This document shows positions 34,268 to 46,838 of a DNA stretch of 64,000 bases, piece by piece. The notes beneath the pieces were generated by a model. That model was not told the DNA's origin, made no database searches, and saw only the letters and a program-made list of their open reading frames with translations. This stretch comes from Flaveria trinervia. Its lineage: Eukaryota; Streptophyta; Magnoliopsida; Asterales; Asteraceae. The stretch covers positions 87,729,985 to 87,793,984 of the forward strand of contig CM046443.1 in NCBI GenBank assembly GCA_025506515.1. Reading direction: 5' to 3'. Every line of letters starts with the position of its first letter. The stretch's first letter is position 1. The position numbers and the translations under genes were made by a program.

Positions 34268-35084
34268 TTATTCGGTATGTTGTATCCTAGGAAAATTCTC
34301 TTCAGCTTTCTCGCTGAACTTGCCTTCCTGAGTTTTCTTCAAAAGGGTGCAAGGTGCGCCAAACGGTTCGAGGTACTCTAGATTTGGTTTACGTCGTTGA
34401 AGTAACTCGTAACACGTCTTACCATGACGTTTTAACACCAGGACTCGATTTAAAGTGTAACATGCATTGGCAACTGCCTCATTCCAAAATTGGATAGGCA
34501 GTTTTGAGTCTGCTAGCATCGTTCTGGCCATCTCTATCAAGCTTTTGTTCTTCCGTTCAGCAACTCCATTCATCTGTGGAGTGTAGGCAGATATGAACTG
34601 ATGTACAATTCCCTTTTCTTTGCATAATACCTCCATCCACTGATTCTTGAACTCAATACCATTGTCTAAGCGTACTTGTCTTACCTTCAGCTTGTAGAGA
34701 GACTCCAAAGTAGTTACTAACTCTTTGAATGACTCAAATGTTTCAAATTTGGATTTCAGAAACATTACGAAGAGAATCTTGAGTAGTCATCTGTAACTAC
34801 ATAACAGTACAAGTCGTCGGTGATGCTACTTGTACTGACTGGACCAAACAGATCCATGTGAAGAAGCTCAAGAGGCAGTTCTATGGAATGAATTTCTTTT
34901 CCTTATGAGACTTCTTAGTCTGTTTATCTTTCTTGCAAGCGACATAAAAATCCGGTAATTGGAAGTTTTTGACGTTTACTCCTTGCACTAGATCATTTTG
35001 TATCAAGTGGTTCATCTTTCGTGGATTGACGTGTCCCATTCTCCTATGCCAGGAGATCGAATCCTTCTCTGTAGCTTTGGACAA
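34268..35084 (-). pseudogene. Copia-A integrase
   Basis: The N-terminal zinc-binding region reads WHRRMGHVNPRKMNHLI and then FYVACKKDKQTK, with the His pair kept. The catalytic core is open at 34765-34268: VRQVRLDNGIEFKNQWM (second Asp), AYTPQMNGVAERKNKSLIEM (Glu), then FWNEAVANACYTLNRVL. The part holding the first catalytic Asp, near 34850, is frame-broken (MDLFGPVSTSS-like). Integration function is lost. Confidence 0.85.
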
Positions 35085-35090
35085 GAAGCA

Positions 35091-35516
35091 CTAAACTTGA
35101 TGATCTGTTGTGGAGGCCTTTGATAGATCCAAGACATAAAGATCGGTATATCTTGAAGCTGACATTAAGACTTGGTCCTCCGGGATCACATAGTCATTTT
35201 TCAAAACATAGCACTTCTTGTTGTCAAATACTACTTTAAAGACTTTGTCACATATTTGGGATACAGAAAGCAAATTGTTTTGAAGTTGTTGAACATAGTT
35301 TACCTTATCAAACTTTACTTTCTGGTTCCCAACTTCCCTTTGAGCAGTAATGTAACCTCCTTTGTTTCTAGCAAATGAAACATGACCTCCTTTAATTTGT
35401 TTGATGTTTGACAGGAGTGCCAGGTTCCCAGTCATGTGCCTAGATGCTCTGCTATCTACAATCCAGGTATTTGTGGCAACGCTGTAGCAAACACCCTGCA
35501 CATTCAAACAAAACAT
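35091..35516 (-). pseudogene. Copia-A protease and pre-integrase region
   Basis: TNTWIVDSRASRHMTGN is the Copia protease active site with Arg where Gly is invariant (DSG to DSR), which should kill activity. The rest (GGYITAQREVGN, VNYVQQLQNNLLSVSQICD) is standard for the region leading into integrase. Confidence 0.88.
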
Positions 35517-35599
35517 TAGTTGAGGTTAGGGACCCAAGCCTTAACTGGCTTAGGTGTCCAGAGGCATCACATATCATAAATTCCACTCATTGTCTATTT

Positions 35600-38316
35600 G
35601 AGGGTGAGGGAAGATCATTCATCTTCTTGTTCTCATTATCAAACATTGAACTAGACTTTTCTTTCCATAGGCCAGTTTTGTGTATGGCCTGTTTATGATA
35701 AGCAGACGATTGGCTTATGGTTTGAACTTTATGTTCACCAAGTATTCTTGGTGGAGTTAAGGAGCTCCTTTTAAAAGAACTGGGTTTAGGATCATGAAGT
35801 TCAACTTTCTTCCTAGGTGTCTGATAGTGAGGATAGTTAGACGCGATGTGTCCATACTTTCCACAGTTGTAGCAAGATCTACTTTCGACATGCTGGTATG
35901 GCTGTTTCTATGGAGAAGTGTGTGACACTCGTGTGACTTTGACTTGGTTGGGTTTTGTCACCTTTGTTTTGATGTTTTATCTTGTTTAACAGCGTTAATT
36001 GTTTGAACCTTTTTACATCTTTACTCTGTTTTTTATCTGGACTTAGACATGATGAACGTGTTGGTTAACTTGTTTGGTCTTTTTAGGTTCTGAATTAGAC
36101 GTATTTGAACCAGACTTTACCTTAACTTTCTCAAATGTTCATCCAGATTAGCAATAGGCATTTTACCTTTTGACTTTAAAATGGTCTTCTTTTGTTTAGT
36201 GATAGATCCAATGGGTTTACTTGTGGAATCTTGATCACTTACAAGAGGAGTGGACATCACATGATCCTTGATGTTGATTTGCATTTAGCATTCAATAAGG
36301 TCTCATGTGGTGGTGGTACCACTTTGTAACCCAAACCCTCCCCGTTGTTTCGTTCTCTCACTAAGTGCTGGACTATGTGAGAAGAACTAGTCCAACTATG
36401 CATTTTTTGTTTTAATGAGTTTACTTCCACTTCCAAAACTGCTTTTTGTTTCTTGGTTTCTTCAAGTGAGTTTAAATATAACTTAATATCATTAGCTTGG
36501 TTAAAATCCATAACTTTGGTTTCCATTAATTGTTTATTTAACAGTTCTATTTTCTCTTTGTAACTGTGCTCATTTTGTTTTAAAATTATGTTTGCTTCTG
36601 TGCACAGCTGCAAGTCCTTTACTAAGCTTTCATTATGATCTAATAGCCTAGCAAATTTTGAATCTATGCTATCCCTAAATATATTATATTTAGAACAGGC
36701 ATGATTATCAAAAAGTTGATCTAGGGAACTTACCTGAGAAGATTCAGTTGACAGCCATCATAGCAGAGTCTGACTTTTCTTGTGCAGGTGATTCTGAACA
36801 TTTGTGCTTGAACCCTCTTCATTCAGGTGACTAACCACATTTGCAGTTTCTTCATTATTTGACATCACGAGTTCAACTGCTATATCACCTTCGCTTGCAG
36901 AGTCGTCATCCAAACCCTCAACACACGTAATGTTGGATTCTCCAGGAGATACAAATCGAAAGGTCCAATCTTTCCCTTCGTCATCTTGAGCAGTCAAGGC
37001 CTTAAGATCCTTGCTTGAGGATGTAGGACTACTTGTGGGTTTATCTTGACGATTGAAGGATGAGAATGGATTACCATTACCTGCCTTCTTGGGCTTCACG
37101 CATTCACGTTTGAAGTGCCCCTTTTCTCCACAGTTAAAACAGGTAACTTTGGTTTTGTCAAACAAAAGGTTGTATCCTTTGTGGCAATCAGGTTCTGTCC
37201 TGTCTTCTTAACAAACTTCTTTGCCCTCCGGACAGCACTTTCCAATTCCCACATGATATCCATTCTCTCCAGCTTAGTCTCGTCTACTTGCTCGTAGTCT
37301 TCATCTGCCAGATGGCAGTTTCCAATCTTCCCTACGACTAGTTCATCATAGGAGTGAACGACAGTTGCTAAGAGATCCATATGCTCCTTTGCTAGCTCTA
37401 CAGTCACGTTATCGAGATTCTCGGTCTTCAATTTTGTGACATTGGCTTCAAGTGCTATGTATTGGGTGCAAGACGACCCTGATGTGTCAGATCCTGAAGT
37501 AACTACTTGAGATGGAGTGGCTGAACTTGACACAAACACCGTTGGAGTGGTGCTCCAGACGTTTTTCTTTGAGGAGTTGAGTTGTAAAGTGATGGGTTCT
37601 GATCATATGACAATTTTTTAGACATGTACCTCATCCTCAACTCTTCCTCTCTCAGCTTCAGAATGAAGTCGTTGATATCCAACTTCGCCAGCATATCATT
37701 CTGTCTGAGGTTTGACACAAAAGAAACCCACTTTTCTGTCAATCCATCTGCGAAATTCGACACCTTGTCTTCCATGGACGTAATAACCCCATGAGTGTGC
37801 AGCTCACTCATTAAGTGGTAGAAGCGGTCGATAACGTCATCTAGACTCTCCTTACTCATTAACGAGAAGTTATCGAATTCCTTCTTCAAAGCTTTAGCCT
37901 TTAGAGCTTTTAGCGATGCATTCCCATCATACTGTTTTTCTAGAGCATCCCATAGCTTCTTTGCTTGCTTGTTCTCAGAAAACTGATGGAATATATACTT
38001 AGGAATGGACTGAATTAACAGAGCGTACACTTTCTTCTCTGAATTGTACTTTACCTTTTGTCAATAGTCATGCCCCTAAGGTAAGTTTAACTCTGTCGGC
38101 TCCAACGGTATGCTATATACCTGTCTCTATTGATTCCAACAGATTAGGGTCTACTCCATTTAGGTAGATCTCGAACCTTTGCTTCCATTGTAGGTAATCA
38201 TCTAACGTTATCAGCTTAGGAGGCTTATTGTGATTCCCCACTTCATTTTCCAGAAGCAATAGATTCTGGATCCGTGAATCTCTACCTGCGGTGAATGCTG
38301 AATACTGATCTTCCAT
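35600..38316 (-). pseudogene. Copia-A gag
   Basis: N-terminus at 38316: MEDQYSAFTAGRDSRIQNLL and DDYLQWKQRFEIYLNG, the start of the Copia capsid. 38030-37503 continues the capsid with KKLWDALEKQYDGNASLKAL and ESLDDVIDRFYHLMSELHTH. A CCHC knuckle CFNCGEKGHFKREC lies at about 37135-37096. A coiled-coil stretch follows at 36613-36257, then a second knuckle near 35875, CYNCGKYGHIASNYP, with the last Cys lost. The long gag with two knuckles and a helical insert is typical of the SIRE/Maximus type. Several frameshifts are present. Confidence 0.85.
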
Positions 38317-38339
38317 TGCTATTAACTTTTGATTTTAGA

Positions 38340-38560
38340 ACAAACTTTTGTACTTGTGCGAATGAAAGAATGCGATTGGGTATTCGTGCGATTGAACAAT
38401 GCGGATGGTTCAATCGTGTGACTGGACAGGTGCGGATGAACAATGCAAACAAAGATCTTCAGTCGTACGAATGGATGGACGACTGAGCCAATCGTGCGTA
38501 TGAGTGGTGCGAATGGGTTCTGTCGTGCGATTGAGTCAATCGTGCGACTGGAGGCTGATG
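38340..38560 (-). repeat. Motif array in Copia-A leader
   Basis: Between primer binding site and gag. Repeats of GTGCGACTGG, GTGCGATTGA, TGCGGATG and GTGCGAATG in both orientations. This is 5' untranslated sequence of the element RNA. Confidence 0.8.
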
Positions 38561-38768
38561 TTTTTGCAAAAACGAAGGTTTTGAATACTCTGACGCAAAA
38601 TCACGAATTTGTCACTAACCCTAATTGTCGTATGCCGGAAAAACATTAACTTTTTGACTTGGAGACGTCGAAAACACTGTTTGACACAAAAAGATTACGT
38701 TTTTGTGTGAAAAACACGATTTTTTTATATCAAAATCGATTGAATCATACGCAAATCAAGAGCCAAAG

Positions 38769-38780
38769 CTCTGATACCAC
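38769..38780 (-). other. Primer binding site of Copia-A
   Basis: GTGGTATCAGAGC on the minus strand directly follows the 5' LTR end, the standard initiator-methionine tRNA complement. Confidence 0.9.
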
Positions 38781-38781
38781 T

Positions 38782-39518
38782 TGTTAGGACCGTTTTCGGT
38801 ACGGAGTACTAACTGATTTACGTGTGTACCAAACCAAATAGTGCGGGATCCTATTTGATTGGCGATCCAATCAGTGAGAACGGAAGTATAATCAATCAAA
38901 GAATGAATCTAAATGTTAAGAACGATGTTAGAATGATTAACTGCGATCTATGAACTTGGAACAGGTTATCTTAGGTCTCTGGATGGCTAGGGTACGATTT
39001 AGTGCGTAGGGATTCGAATTGTTACGTTTTTCCACTAATTAAGTGGTATTTATAGGTTAGGGTTTTTCATTTGTGCGACTGAACCATTTGCATGGTTCAG
39101 TCATGCGATTGAAGCATGTGGTTGATCCATCCACACGACTGAATATTCAGTCATGCGATTGAGTCAAACTTATGTCACAATTGTGCGACTGATCCAGTCT
39201 CCTGGTTCAGTCATGTGACCGGTTCATTAGCATGAAGTATTCATGCGCATGGTCCATTAGCACGGTCCATTCACATGAGAACTTCACATGATTAAGTTTA
39301 AGCACGTTTCTCAATCATTATTGACTAAGAACTATGTAAACAACCACAAACCTATATTGTTAGTTCAATAAGCGTTAACACACAATAGTCATGAAATATT
39401 AAACATTATAAGCATCACAAACACATTACATTTTATTCATACCCATTTTGTTACATATATATAAGACATGAAAGACATTTTACATTAAACTCATAAACTA
39501 GGTACACATATATCTACA
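38782..39518 (-). mobile_element. 5' LTR of Copia-A
   Basis: 737 bases, TGTAGATATA...GGTCCTAACA on the minus strand, followed on the right by the GCCCA duplication. The half next to the primer binding site matches the truncated 3' LTR at 22325-22609. Confidence 0.92.
39065..39290 (-). repeat. Motif array in Copia-A 5' LTR
   Basis: TTGTGCGACTGA, CAGTCATGCGATTGA and TTCATGCGCATGG forms in both orientations. The array starts exactly where the truncated 3' LTR copy breaks off. Confidence 0.8.
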
Positions 39519-40202
39519 GCCCATTAAGCACACCACGTTGGTAACCATCAAACACCACCGCACCGCCATATCTTCATCATCATACTGAACCATGTTGTCC
39601 CTTCTTTTCACTGGAAACAAATTCCCCCCTCCTTTTTGCTGGAAAACAAATCCCCTTCCCCCTGTTCACCAGAAAAACAAATCAACCACCACACCACCAC
39701 ATCTTCATCATCAGAAAGCAAATCTATTCCCTTACTTTCAATAGTCATCGTAGATAACCACCACCATCTCAAACCGCTTCACCTCATTCAAGATCCCCAA
39801 ACCTAAATTGATCCAAATTTAAAACCCATAAATCAATATTCAAATCTAAACACCATCATCATCCTTATCCAAGTTCAAGACCCACAAACCCTAAAAATGA
39901 AGCAAAAAATCCATAATCTAAACCCATTTAGGTTATTTTCTAATTTAGGTTTTATTGGATAGAGAGAGTGTGAAAGAAAGTAGATGGATCTAAAGTTCAA
40001 ACAGATGATTTATTAGGATTTGGGTACCACCATGGATGAACAAGATGATCGATGCATATCCACTGTTTCGTTATGGTTATGGTTGCACCATTTGAGATTA
40101 CACAATGGTTGTGTTATCTACGAAGCAGCCTGATGAACGATAATGGATGCGGTGGTGGTGTTTGTCGTTGTGAAGGTGGTGGACGGATCTATTGGTGACA
40201 TT

Positions 40203-40243
<41 letters not shown>

Positions 40244-40255
40244 GTGTGTGTGTGT
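40203..40255. repeat. AG and TG microsatellite
   Basis: A run of AG of about 36 bases is followed by a short TG run. The open frame across it (40143-40340) is repeat translation, not a gene. Confidence 0.95.
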
Positions 40256-40510
40256 AAGAGAGAGAGAAAGAGAGTTAGGGGTGGGGGAGGGCTTTATTAT
40301 TTTTTATATAAATTTAAAATGTCTATTAAAAAGGCTATGAAATAGACCAAATTTCCCATAGGTGAAATAACATAAGCCTAACAGTGTTAAAGGCATGAGT
40401 GAAGTTGAAACAAATGCTTAAACTATTGGACTGTTAATGTAATAAATAAACTATTGAACTGAAACAATAACTTTTGTTAAACCACATGGACTAAAAGTGT
40501 AATCTACTCT

Positions 40511-41962
40511 AAAATTAAAAAGGTTAAAATTTCATCATTTTTAATAAATATTGGATAACTTGAAAAAGATATTATAGATAATTAAATAATAACTATGAAA
40601 AAATTACAAATAACTAATTGTTTTCATGTTTCCTACAATATTCACGCGAATTTCGTTCTCAGTGTTCCGACAAACTCGCGATCTTCTTCGCTAAGGTGCT
40701 CGATGTGCATATCCAAAGTTTTAATTGTTGGATATTATATGTCTGATCGTCAATAATATCAACGTTACTATCAAGGTACTATCCAAAGAGTTTCACTTTA
40801 AATAACAACAAAATAACATCTCATGTTACACATTATAGTTCACAAAACGTGAATTAATTAAATGTTGTTTGCTTATTTAGTGAATAATCAAGATTAATGT
40901 TTGACGAAATAATCAATAAAAGGGACATGTTTAATGTTTAGTAGTTAAACGATTAAATGTTTATTGAAATATTTAATTAAAAGTTAATTAATAAACTCAA
41001 ATGCTTATTGGTAATTAAATATCAATTAGCCAATGTTTAAACTATAAATATTTTAAATATAAATAACAGATTGCTATCTTTTTTTGGCAGGTTATTGGTT
41101 ACTTGTTACTATTACCAAATTAGTAATATTCACTCGTGCTTAGGTTTAAACCTTGGACCTCTAATAGAGACAAAGACCCCCACCTCCCCTCTTAACCACT
41201 AGATCAAATGATCATTGACCGATTACTATCTATTTATTAAGCATGATGATGAATAGTAAATATTTGGAATGATGCTCATTCGACTTTTAATCTACGGTTG
41301 AAACATAATGTGTGCTTGGCTTTTACCATGTGCTCCCCAAAGACAGAGAAAGAGATTATCTTCATCCATATTTGACGTTGTTGTGGATTTGGGTGTTCGT
41401 TTAACAAAAGACAAACAAGGCAAAACTCCTTTACACATCGTCATTCTTCCACATTACTTATCCGGCTATGCTTTCTAAGAGAAGAAATCTAGCCTGCTCT
41501 AGCAAAGAAGAAAATCAGGACTCATCATTGGGGTTGTTAACATTGAATCCAGGATGACCATCGAAACTATCTTGGCTAACGTCTTTGGACAAAGAAGTCT
41601 TGCATTCATTTCAATGATGAACCATCAACCACTATATGAACCATGTATGACTTTGTTTAATTTTTTAAAATTATGTTTTAGTTTGGTTAGTGTCTACACA
41701 ACCAAAGTAACCAATGTAAAAAGTATAAAACAAATATGCATGTTAGGACAAATAAAAATATGACGAATGCATGGATCTTCCAAGAGTCAATCCAAGTTCG
41801 CGCTTTTACACATTCTTCCTCAACTGTCCAATGCTTAGCCCTTTATTATTGGGTTCGTGATGACTCGTCGACTTGTTGTTTTTCTTGTTTGAGCATTTTT
41901 TTCTGTTGGTTTGGGGTGTGGGTTAGTGTTAAGGCACGGATTCGGTTAGAGTATATCGAAAG
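40511..41962. other. Intergenic AT-rich sequence
   Basis: No gene recognised. A tRNA-like block lies at 41136-41220. The open frames at 41554-41975 show no domain. Confidence 0.5.
41136..41220 (-). other. tRNA-like block
   Basis: Minus strand: TGATCTAGTGGTTAAG (A-box-like) and GGTTTAAACC (B-box-like), about 50 bases apart, with AGGTCCAAGG before the second box. Similar in plan to the blocks inside the family G LTRs but in a different context. Probably a tRNA-derived SINE fragment. Confidence 0.4.
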
Positions 41963-42394
41963 TGTTGAAATATGAAGGGAAAATTAACACTACATTCATC
42001 AAACCCTAATTTGATAAATAACTTGAAATTGAAATTAAATCACTAGGATGTTCTTGAAATCAATTACTCTTTCAGATTAAACCATTTGTGCACTTACAAT
42101 TGATTTAATCGGATAAGATCAAGAAGTAGAAGCAAGAACTTGAATTGAATTGATGAAATCACCTTGAGAAAAGTCTATGTTTGTTTCTTTGTTTGTGAAA
42201 AAGGAATCTTTATATGTTTTACAAACGGTCGATCATACATACATAAACTAAATATACATATTCACTTTACACTCCTTAATTTTATTCCATGTTTTATAAT
42301 TATCCTAAAACTTGACTAATAGATTTAATTCATAAAAAAGTATAATATGAATATGTATATTTATATACAAGTCAATATTACTAAAATTCCAACA
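41963..42394 (-). mobile_element. 3' LTR of Copia-C
   Basis: 432 bases, TGTTGGAATT...ATTTCAACA on the minus strand, directly preceded on that strand by the polypurine tract AATAGGGGAGGAA (42395-42410 region). It contains a TATATAAATATA box and a TTGATCTTATCC leader, usual for a Copia LTR. No matching 5' LTR is seen in the window. Confidence 0.75.
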
Positions 42395-42959
42395 TTCCTC
42401 CCCTATTTTAGTATTATTGATCAACATAAGCAAACTTCACCATAATCAAACTTATGCATAAATGAAATGTCCTACGGATTGAATTTCACATTAGTATATT
42501 ATGCGATCCAAATATTCGAATATCAAGGTGTCACAATGATTGAACATGTTTTATTCATTTGAATACTTGAAGGTAATACACACATAAATTCATAATTCTA
42601 TAGTTCTAACTTGACATAATATTTTACTAGCCTGTATCCCATCGTTCAAAGAGTATATCAAAGCTAAGTCTAAACTTCTCGAAGCAGCTAAACTTCATAC
42701 TCTTATAAGTAGTTCTCATCTTGCACCTGTAGATGCAATTTACCAAAGAACTATTAAGAAACTATGTTTCAACCTTGTTTATCTTGCAGTCTGAACACGT
42801 ACCTTAGGATGTTATGTTGTGTTCCAATATCTCATGACAAGCCTTCACATTGAATTTAGCATTTAACATTGTATTAAATGGGAATTGGGTATGTTAACAT
42901 GAAATACTAAGAAATAGACTTCAGACCCATCCCTATAGTTGATTTATTCACGAGATCTC

Positions 42960-45892
42960 TGCCTAACCCTTTGGTTAAATGATTAGCCTGTTGTGTTGAG
43001 ATTTTATAACTCAATAGATATTATTCCATTCATGATTAATTCCCTAACCCTGTTATGTCTTACACCTAAGTGTCTAGAATTTCCACTATACACTTGACTA
43101 TATGCCTTAGCTAGTGTAGCAGCACTATCACACCTTATCGAAATAGGTGATATAGGTTTAGGCCATAATGGAATTTCATACGATAAAATTACTTAGCCAT
43201 TCAGCTTCTTTTCTGGTTGAAGCTAATGCAACAAACTCATATTCCATTGTAGAGTTTGTAATGCAAGTTTGCTTTTTAGATGCCAAGAAATTACACCTCC
43301 GCCTAGTAGAAATACCCGTCCACTAGTAGATGAATGATCTTTTAGGTTCGTTATCCAACTTGCATATGTAAACCCTTGCAGAATAGAAGGTGAATCTGAA
43401 TAACATAAATCATAGTTCATGGTTCCCTTTAGATACTTAAACAGTCTATTCACTGCTTGCCAGTGATGTAAGCTTGGATTACTTGTGTATCTTCTCAATT
43501 TTCCCACTACATATGCTATATCAGGTCTTGTACTAACCATAGCATACATAAAACTTCCTATTGACTTGGCATAATCCAACTGATCAATAGGATTTCCTTA
43601 ATTTGGCATAAGTTTAGTAGTAGGATCTATCAGTGAAGAATTCAAGCAATTGGATTTATTTAATATCTCCTCAATGTAATGTGATTGAGAGATAGTAATT
43701 CCATTGCTACCTCAAGTTATTCTTATTCCAAGAATTACTTCTGCCTCCCCCATATCTTTCATGGTAAATCTTGATGATAAAAACTCCTTAGTTTTATCAA
43801 CTTGTTCTTGATTTGAACCAAAGATCAATATGTCATTAACATATAAACAAATTATGAATCCCTTTCTACAAGAATCAAATTTACTATAAACACACTTATC
43901 AACTTGGTTTAGGATAAAACCATATGATAGGACAACCAAATCAAAATTTTGATGCTATTGTTTAGGAGCTTGTTTTAAGCCATAAGAGACTTAATCAGCT
44001 TATAGACTTTATCTTTTGTCCAGCCATAAGAAAACCTTCAGGTTGTTTCATATATATTTCTTCATGTAATTCACTATTTAAGAAAGTAGTTTTAACATCT
44101 ATTTGATGTATTATAAGATTATGTATAGCTGCCAGTGCTAACAATAATTTTATAGTATATATTCTTGCAACTGGAGCATAAGTGTCAAAGAAGTCTATCC
44201 CTTTTTTTTGTCTAAAGCCTTGTATGACCAAACATGCTTTATACTTATCTATACTCCTATCTACCTTTACCTTCTTCTTTAAAATCCATTTACACCCCAA
44301 AGGTTTACACCTTGGAGGCAAATTAGTAAGTTTCCAAGTTTTATTGTGCATGATGGAATCAATTTCATCTTGTACAACTTCCTTCTAAAAATTTGCATCT
44401 CTTGAAGCCATAGCTTCACCAAAATTCTTTGGATCTTCCTCTACTATGATATAGTATTGATATAGATGTCTAATTTTATCTCTAGAAGCTTCTACTAAAT
44501 ATAGTTGAAAGTCATTTCCAAATGACTTTGCCTTTCTAGTTCTGGTACTTCTTCTAGGCTTGAGATGAAGAACTGTATTATCAATAGAATCATTTATCCT
44601 GCTTTGTGAGTGTTGACCCACATCAATAGGTCTACGTACTGGTGTAACTCTTTTCTCATCAAAGATAGCATCTCTAGATTCAATCACAGTATTAACAGAC
44701 ACTAAATCATTTGGTTCTATTACATAGAACCGTATGCTTTTGAGTTAGTAGCATATCCAATAAAGATGCAATCTATGCCTTTCTCACCTAGATTCTTCCT
44801 TTTAGGATCAATAAGGCGTAAAATTTTCCTATATCCCTAAACTTGAAGATAATGCAGATTTGGAGATCTTTTCTTCTATAACTCATACGGAGTTATTTAG
44901 CTTTTCTTATTGGGAGTTCTATTTAATCAATAACATGCAGTCAGCATAGCATCTCCCCAAAACCCCTCACTCAAACTAGAATAAGATAAAAAATAATTGA
45001 CCATTTCCTTTAAAGTTCTATTCTTTCTTTCTGCCACACCATTTTGTTAAGGTGTATACGGTGTTGTGGTCTAATGCATGATTCCATTGGACTAAAAATA
45101 CACCGGATCATAATACTCCCCTCCCCGATCTATTCCAAGGGTCTTAATCAGATCACCATGAAATAGTTCTACCTCTTTTATATAAATTTTAGATTTATCA
45201 AGAGCCTTATCTTTTGCATGCAATAAATTGAGATAGCAATATCTAGTTTCATCATCGATAAATGTGATTACATATTTATTATTTCCTAATGATGGTGTGC
45301 TATGAAAATCACATAAATCAGAATGAATAAGATCTAATAACTGAGAATCCCTTTTTACATCTTTAAAAGGTTTCCTTGTTATTTTTGTTAACCGGCAAGT
45401 ATGACATTTATTATTAGTCATATCAAAGTCGGGTAGTAGACTTATTTTTGTTAATCAAGCATGCCACAAGTTAGATATAGAATCTATTTTATTATTATAC
45501 GAATATGTTATGTAAATAGATTCATTATCAAATGGTATGTGAATATTTAGTTTAAACATACCACTAGATAGATATCCAAATCCAACAAACACATTATATT
45601 TTGACAATACAAACTTATCCGACTCTATTACTTGTCTAAACCCATGACTATTTAACACAATTCTGGATATAAAATTCTTTCGAATCCCCGGTACATACAA
45701 CATATTATCTAACATTAATTGTTTCCCAGAAGTAAATAAAAGCTTGACTTTTCCAATCCCTATGATAGGTTCGGTTGATACATTCCTCATCCTTAGCACG
45801 GATCCATTTTCGATTAATTCAAATTCCACGAACCATTTTGAATCCTTACAAACATGACTAGTAGCACCCAAGTCTACCCACCAAGCTGTCAA
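42960..45892 (-). pseudogene. Copia-C pol: protease, integrase, RT, RNase H
   Basis: Minus strand. Protease WWVDLGATSHVCKDSKWF at 45880 has Leu in place of Ser in the DSG site; VPGIRKNFISRIVLNSHGFR and VFVGFGYLSSGMFKLN follow. Integrase has the zinc region CHTCRLTKITRKPF, the first core Asp in HSDLCDFHS, VITFIDDETRYCYL, and DRGGEYYD. RT has LGCKWILKKKVKVDRSIDKY, IYTIKLLLALAAIHNLIIHQ, then YVNDILIFGSNQEQVDKTK, where Asn replaces an Asp of YVDD. RNase H starts GSFMYAMVSTRPDIAYVVGK and continues with YLKGTMNYDLCYSD, decaying near 42960. Several active-site losses and frame breaks: inactive. Confidence 0.88.
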
Positions 45893-46115
45893 ATCATACT
45901 GTACATAGAATAATTCACAATTAGATCTGTTTAACTTTATTCAATTTAATATTTGAAACCTTTTTGAATTTTTGATGGTCACCATCAATGATTAAGCAAT
46001 AGCCTTGGTGCTATCAATAATGTACTTAAGCCCAATAACCTTTGACTCACTTAGAACGAAAGCACTTGGGTCGGAGTTGCTTAGCCCCCAAAAGTTACTT
46101 CACAATTATTACTTT

Positions 46116-46420
46116 CTAACCCATTTTTTTTAAAATAGTTTGTAACAAATTCACATTATGATGTGTTTGAGTTGGATTATTAGACTCATGTTTAATCAAA
46201 TTCATTAAATCTAAAGAGGAGTTAGACAACGTACTTTGTTGAGGTGATGGATCCTTCGACACACGTGGACCTGCTCCATTTGAACCCGTGTTTCCACCTG
46301 GTAGTTTCATGCAACAATCCTTCTTCTTGTGACCCATCTTACCACATCTCTAACATCCATCATTAAGCTTCTTATTTGGTTTTTGATAGCCACCTTTTGC
46401 CTTTATTTTCAACAAGTATT
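46116..46420 (-). pseudogene. Copia-C gag zinc knuckle end
   Basis: RCGKMGHKKKDCCMKLPGG follows an in-frame stop that falls inside the CCHC knuckle (Cys, stop, Arg, Cys). The upstream part of gag on this strand is missing beyond about 46420. Confidence 0.75.
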
Positions 46421-46838
46421 AAACCATTTTTCTTGAGTATTTGATATTACGAATATTTATCATGATTTCAATTTTGGTGGTAATCAATTTTGATTTCAAT
46501 AGGATTGGAATTAATTTTGTTTATTGCTTCCCGATTGTTCCAATTATTCACTGATTGAAATTTGCGAACAAATGAATTAATCTTGTTATTTAATGGATTG
46601 AAAATTAGTGGAGATTTAATTGATCCAAGTTTGATTTATTGACGATCCAGGTTTTGAAAACAAACAACTGAATTATAAAGTGATTTCGATTGTGAAATGA
46701 AGTTTGACTTCAAGATTGAATTTCAATTGTTACTATAATCAATATATAAAACAAACTTTTGCAAATAGAGTAAATTCAAGAGTGGGTTAATTTCAAATCT
46801 TAATGATTTTTGAAATTTAATTCTCAATTTAATTAAGA

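Larger units (their letters stand above)
22325..39518 (-). mobile_element. Copia-A retrotransposon (SIRE-like), with nested Copia-B
   Basis: Minus-strand element flanked by GCCCA at 22320-22324 and 39519-39523. Order on the minus strand: 5' LTR (39518-38782), primer binding site, leader with motif array, gag, protease, integrase, RT, RNase H, spacer, extra ORF (29474-27499), then the start-truncated 3' LTR (22609-22325). Part of a second retrotransposon (22610 to about 27375) sits in the 3' LTR. The gag-pol order with integrase before RT defines Ty1/Copia. Many stops and a mutated protease site show it is inactive. Confidence 0.9.
22048..40510. mobile_element. Terminal-inverted-repeat element interrupted by Copia-A
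   Basis: The left arm (22048-22324) starts GGGCAAATTACGTTTTTAGT and the right arm ends near 40510 with the inverted counterpart ACTAAAAGTGTAATCTACTC. Similarity extends about 170 bases inward, including the TGTTTCAGT / ACTGAAACA and CCAATAGTTTAA / TTAAACTATTGG pairs. The arms are separated by Copia-A and its GCCCA duplication; without that insertion the element is about 1.3 kb. No transposase is visible. It is a non-autonomous, possibly Mutator-like DNA element. The right arm has an AG-rich microsatellite. Confidence 0.6.

Noticed and set aside
40143..40340. Arg/Glu-rich peptide
   Set aside because: AG microsatellite translation.
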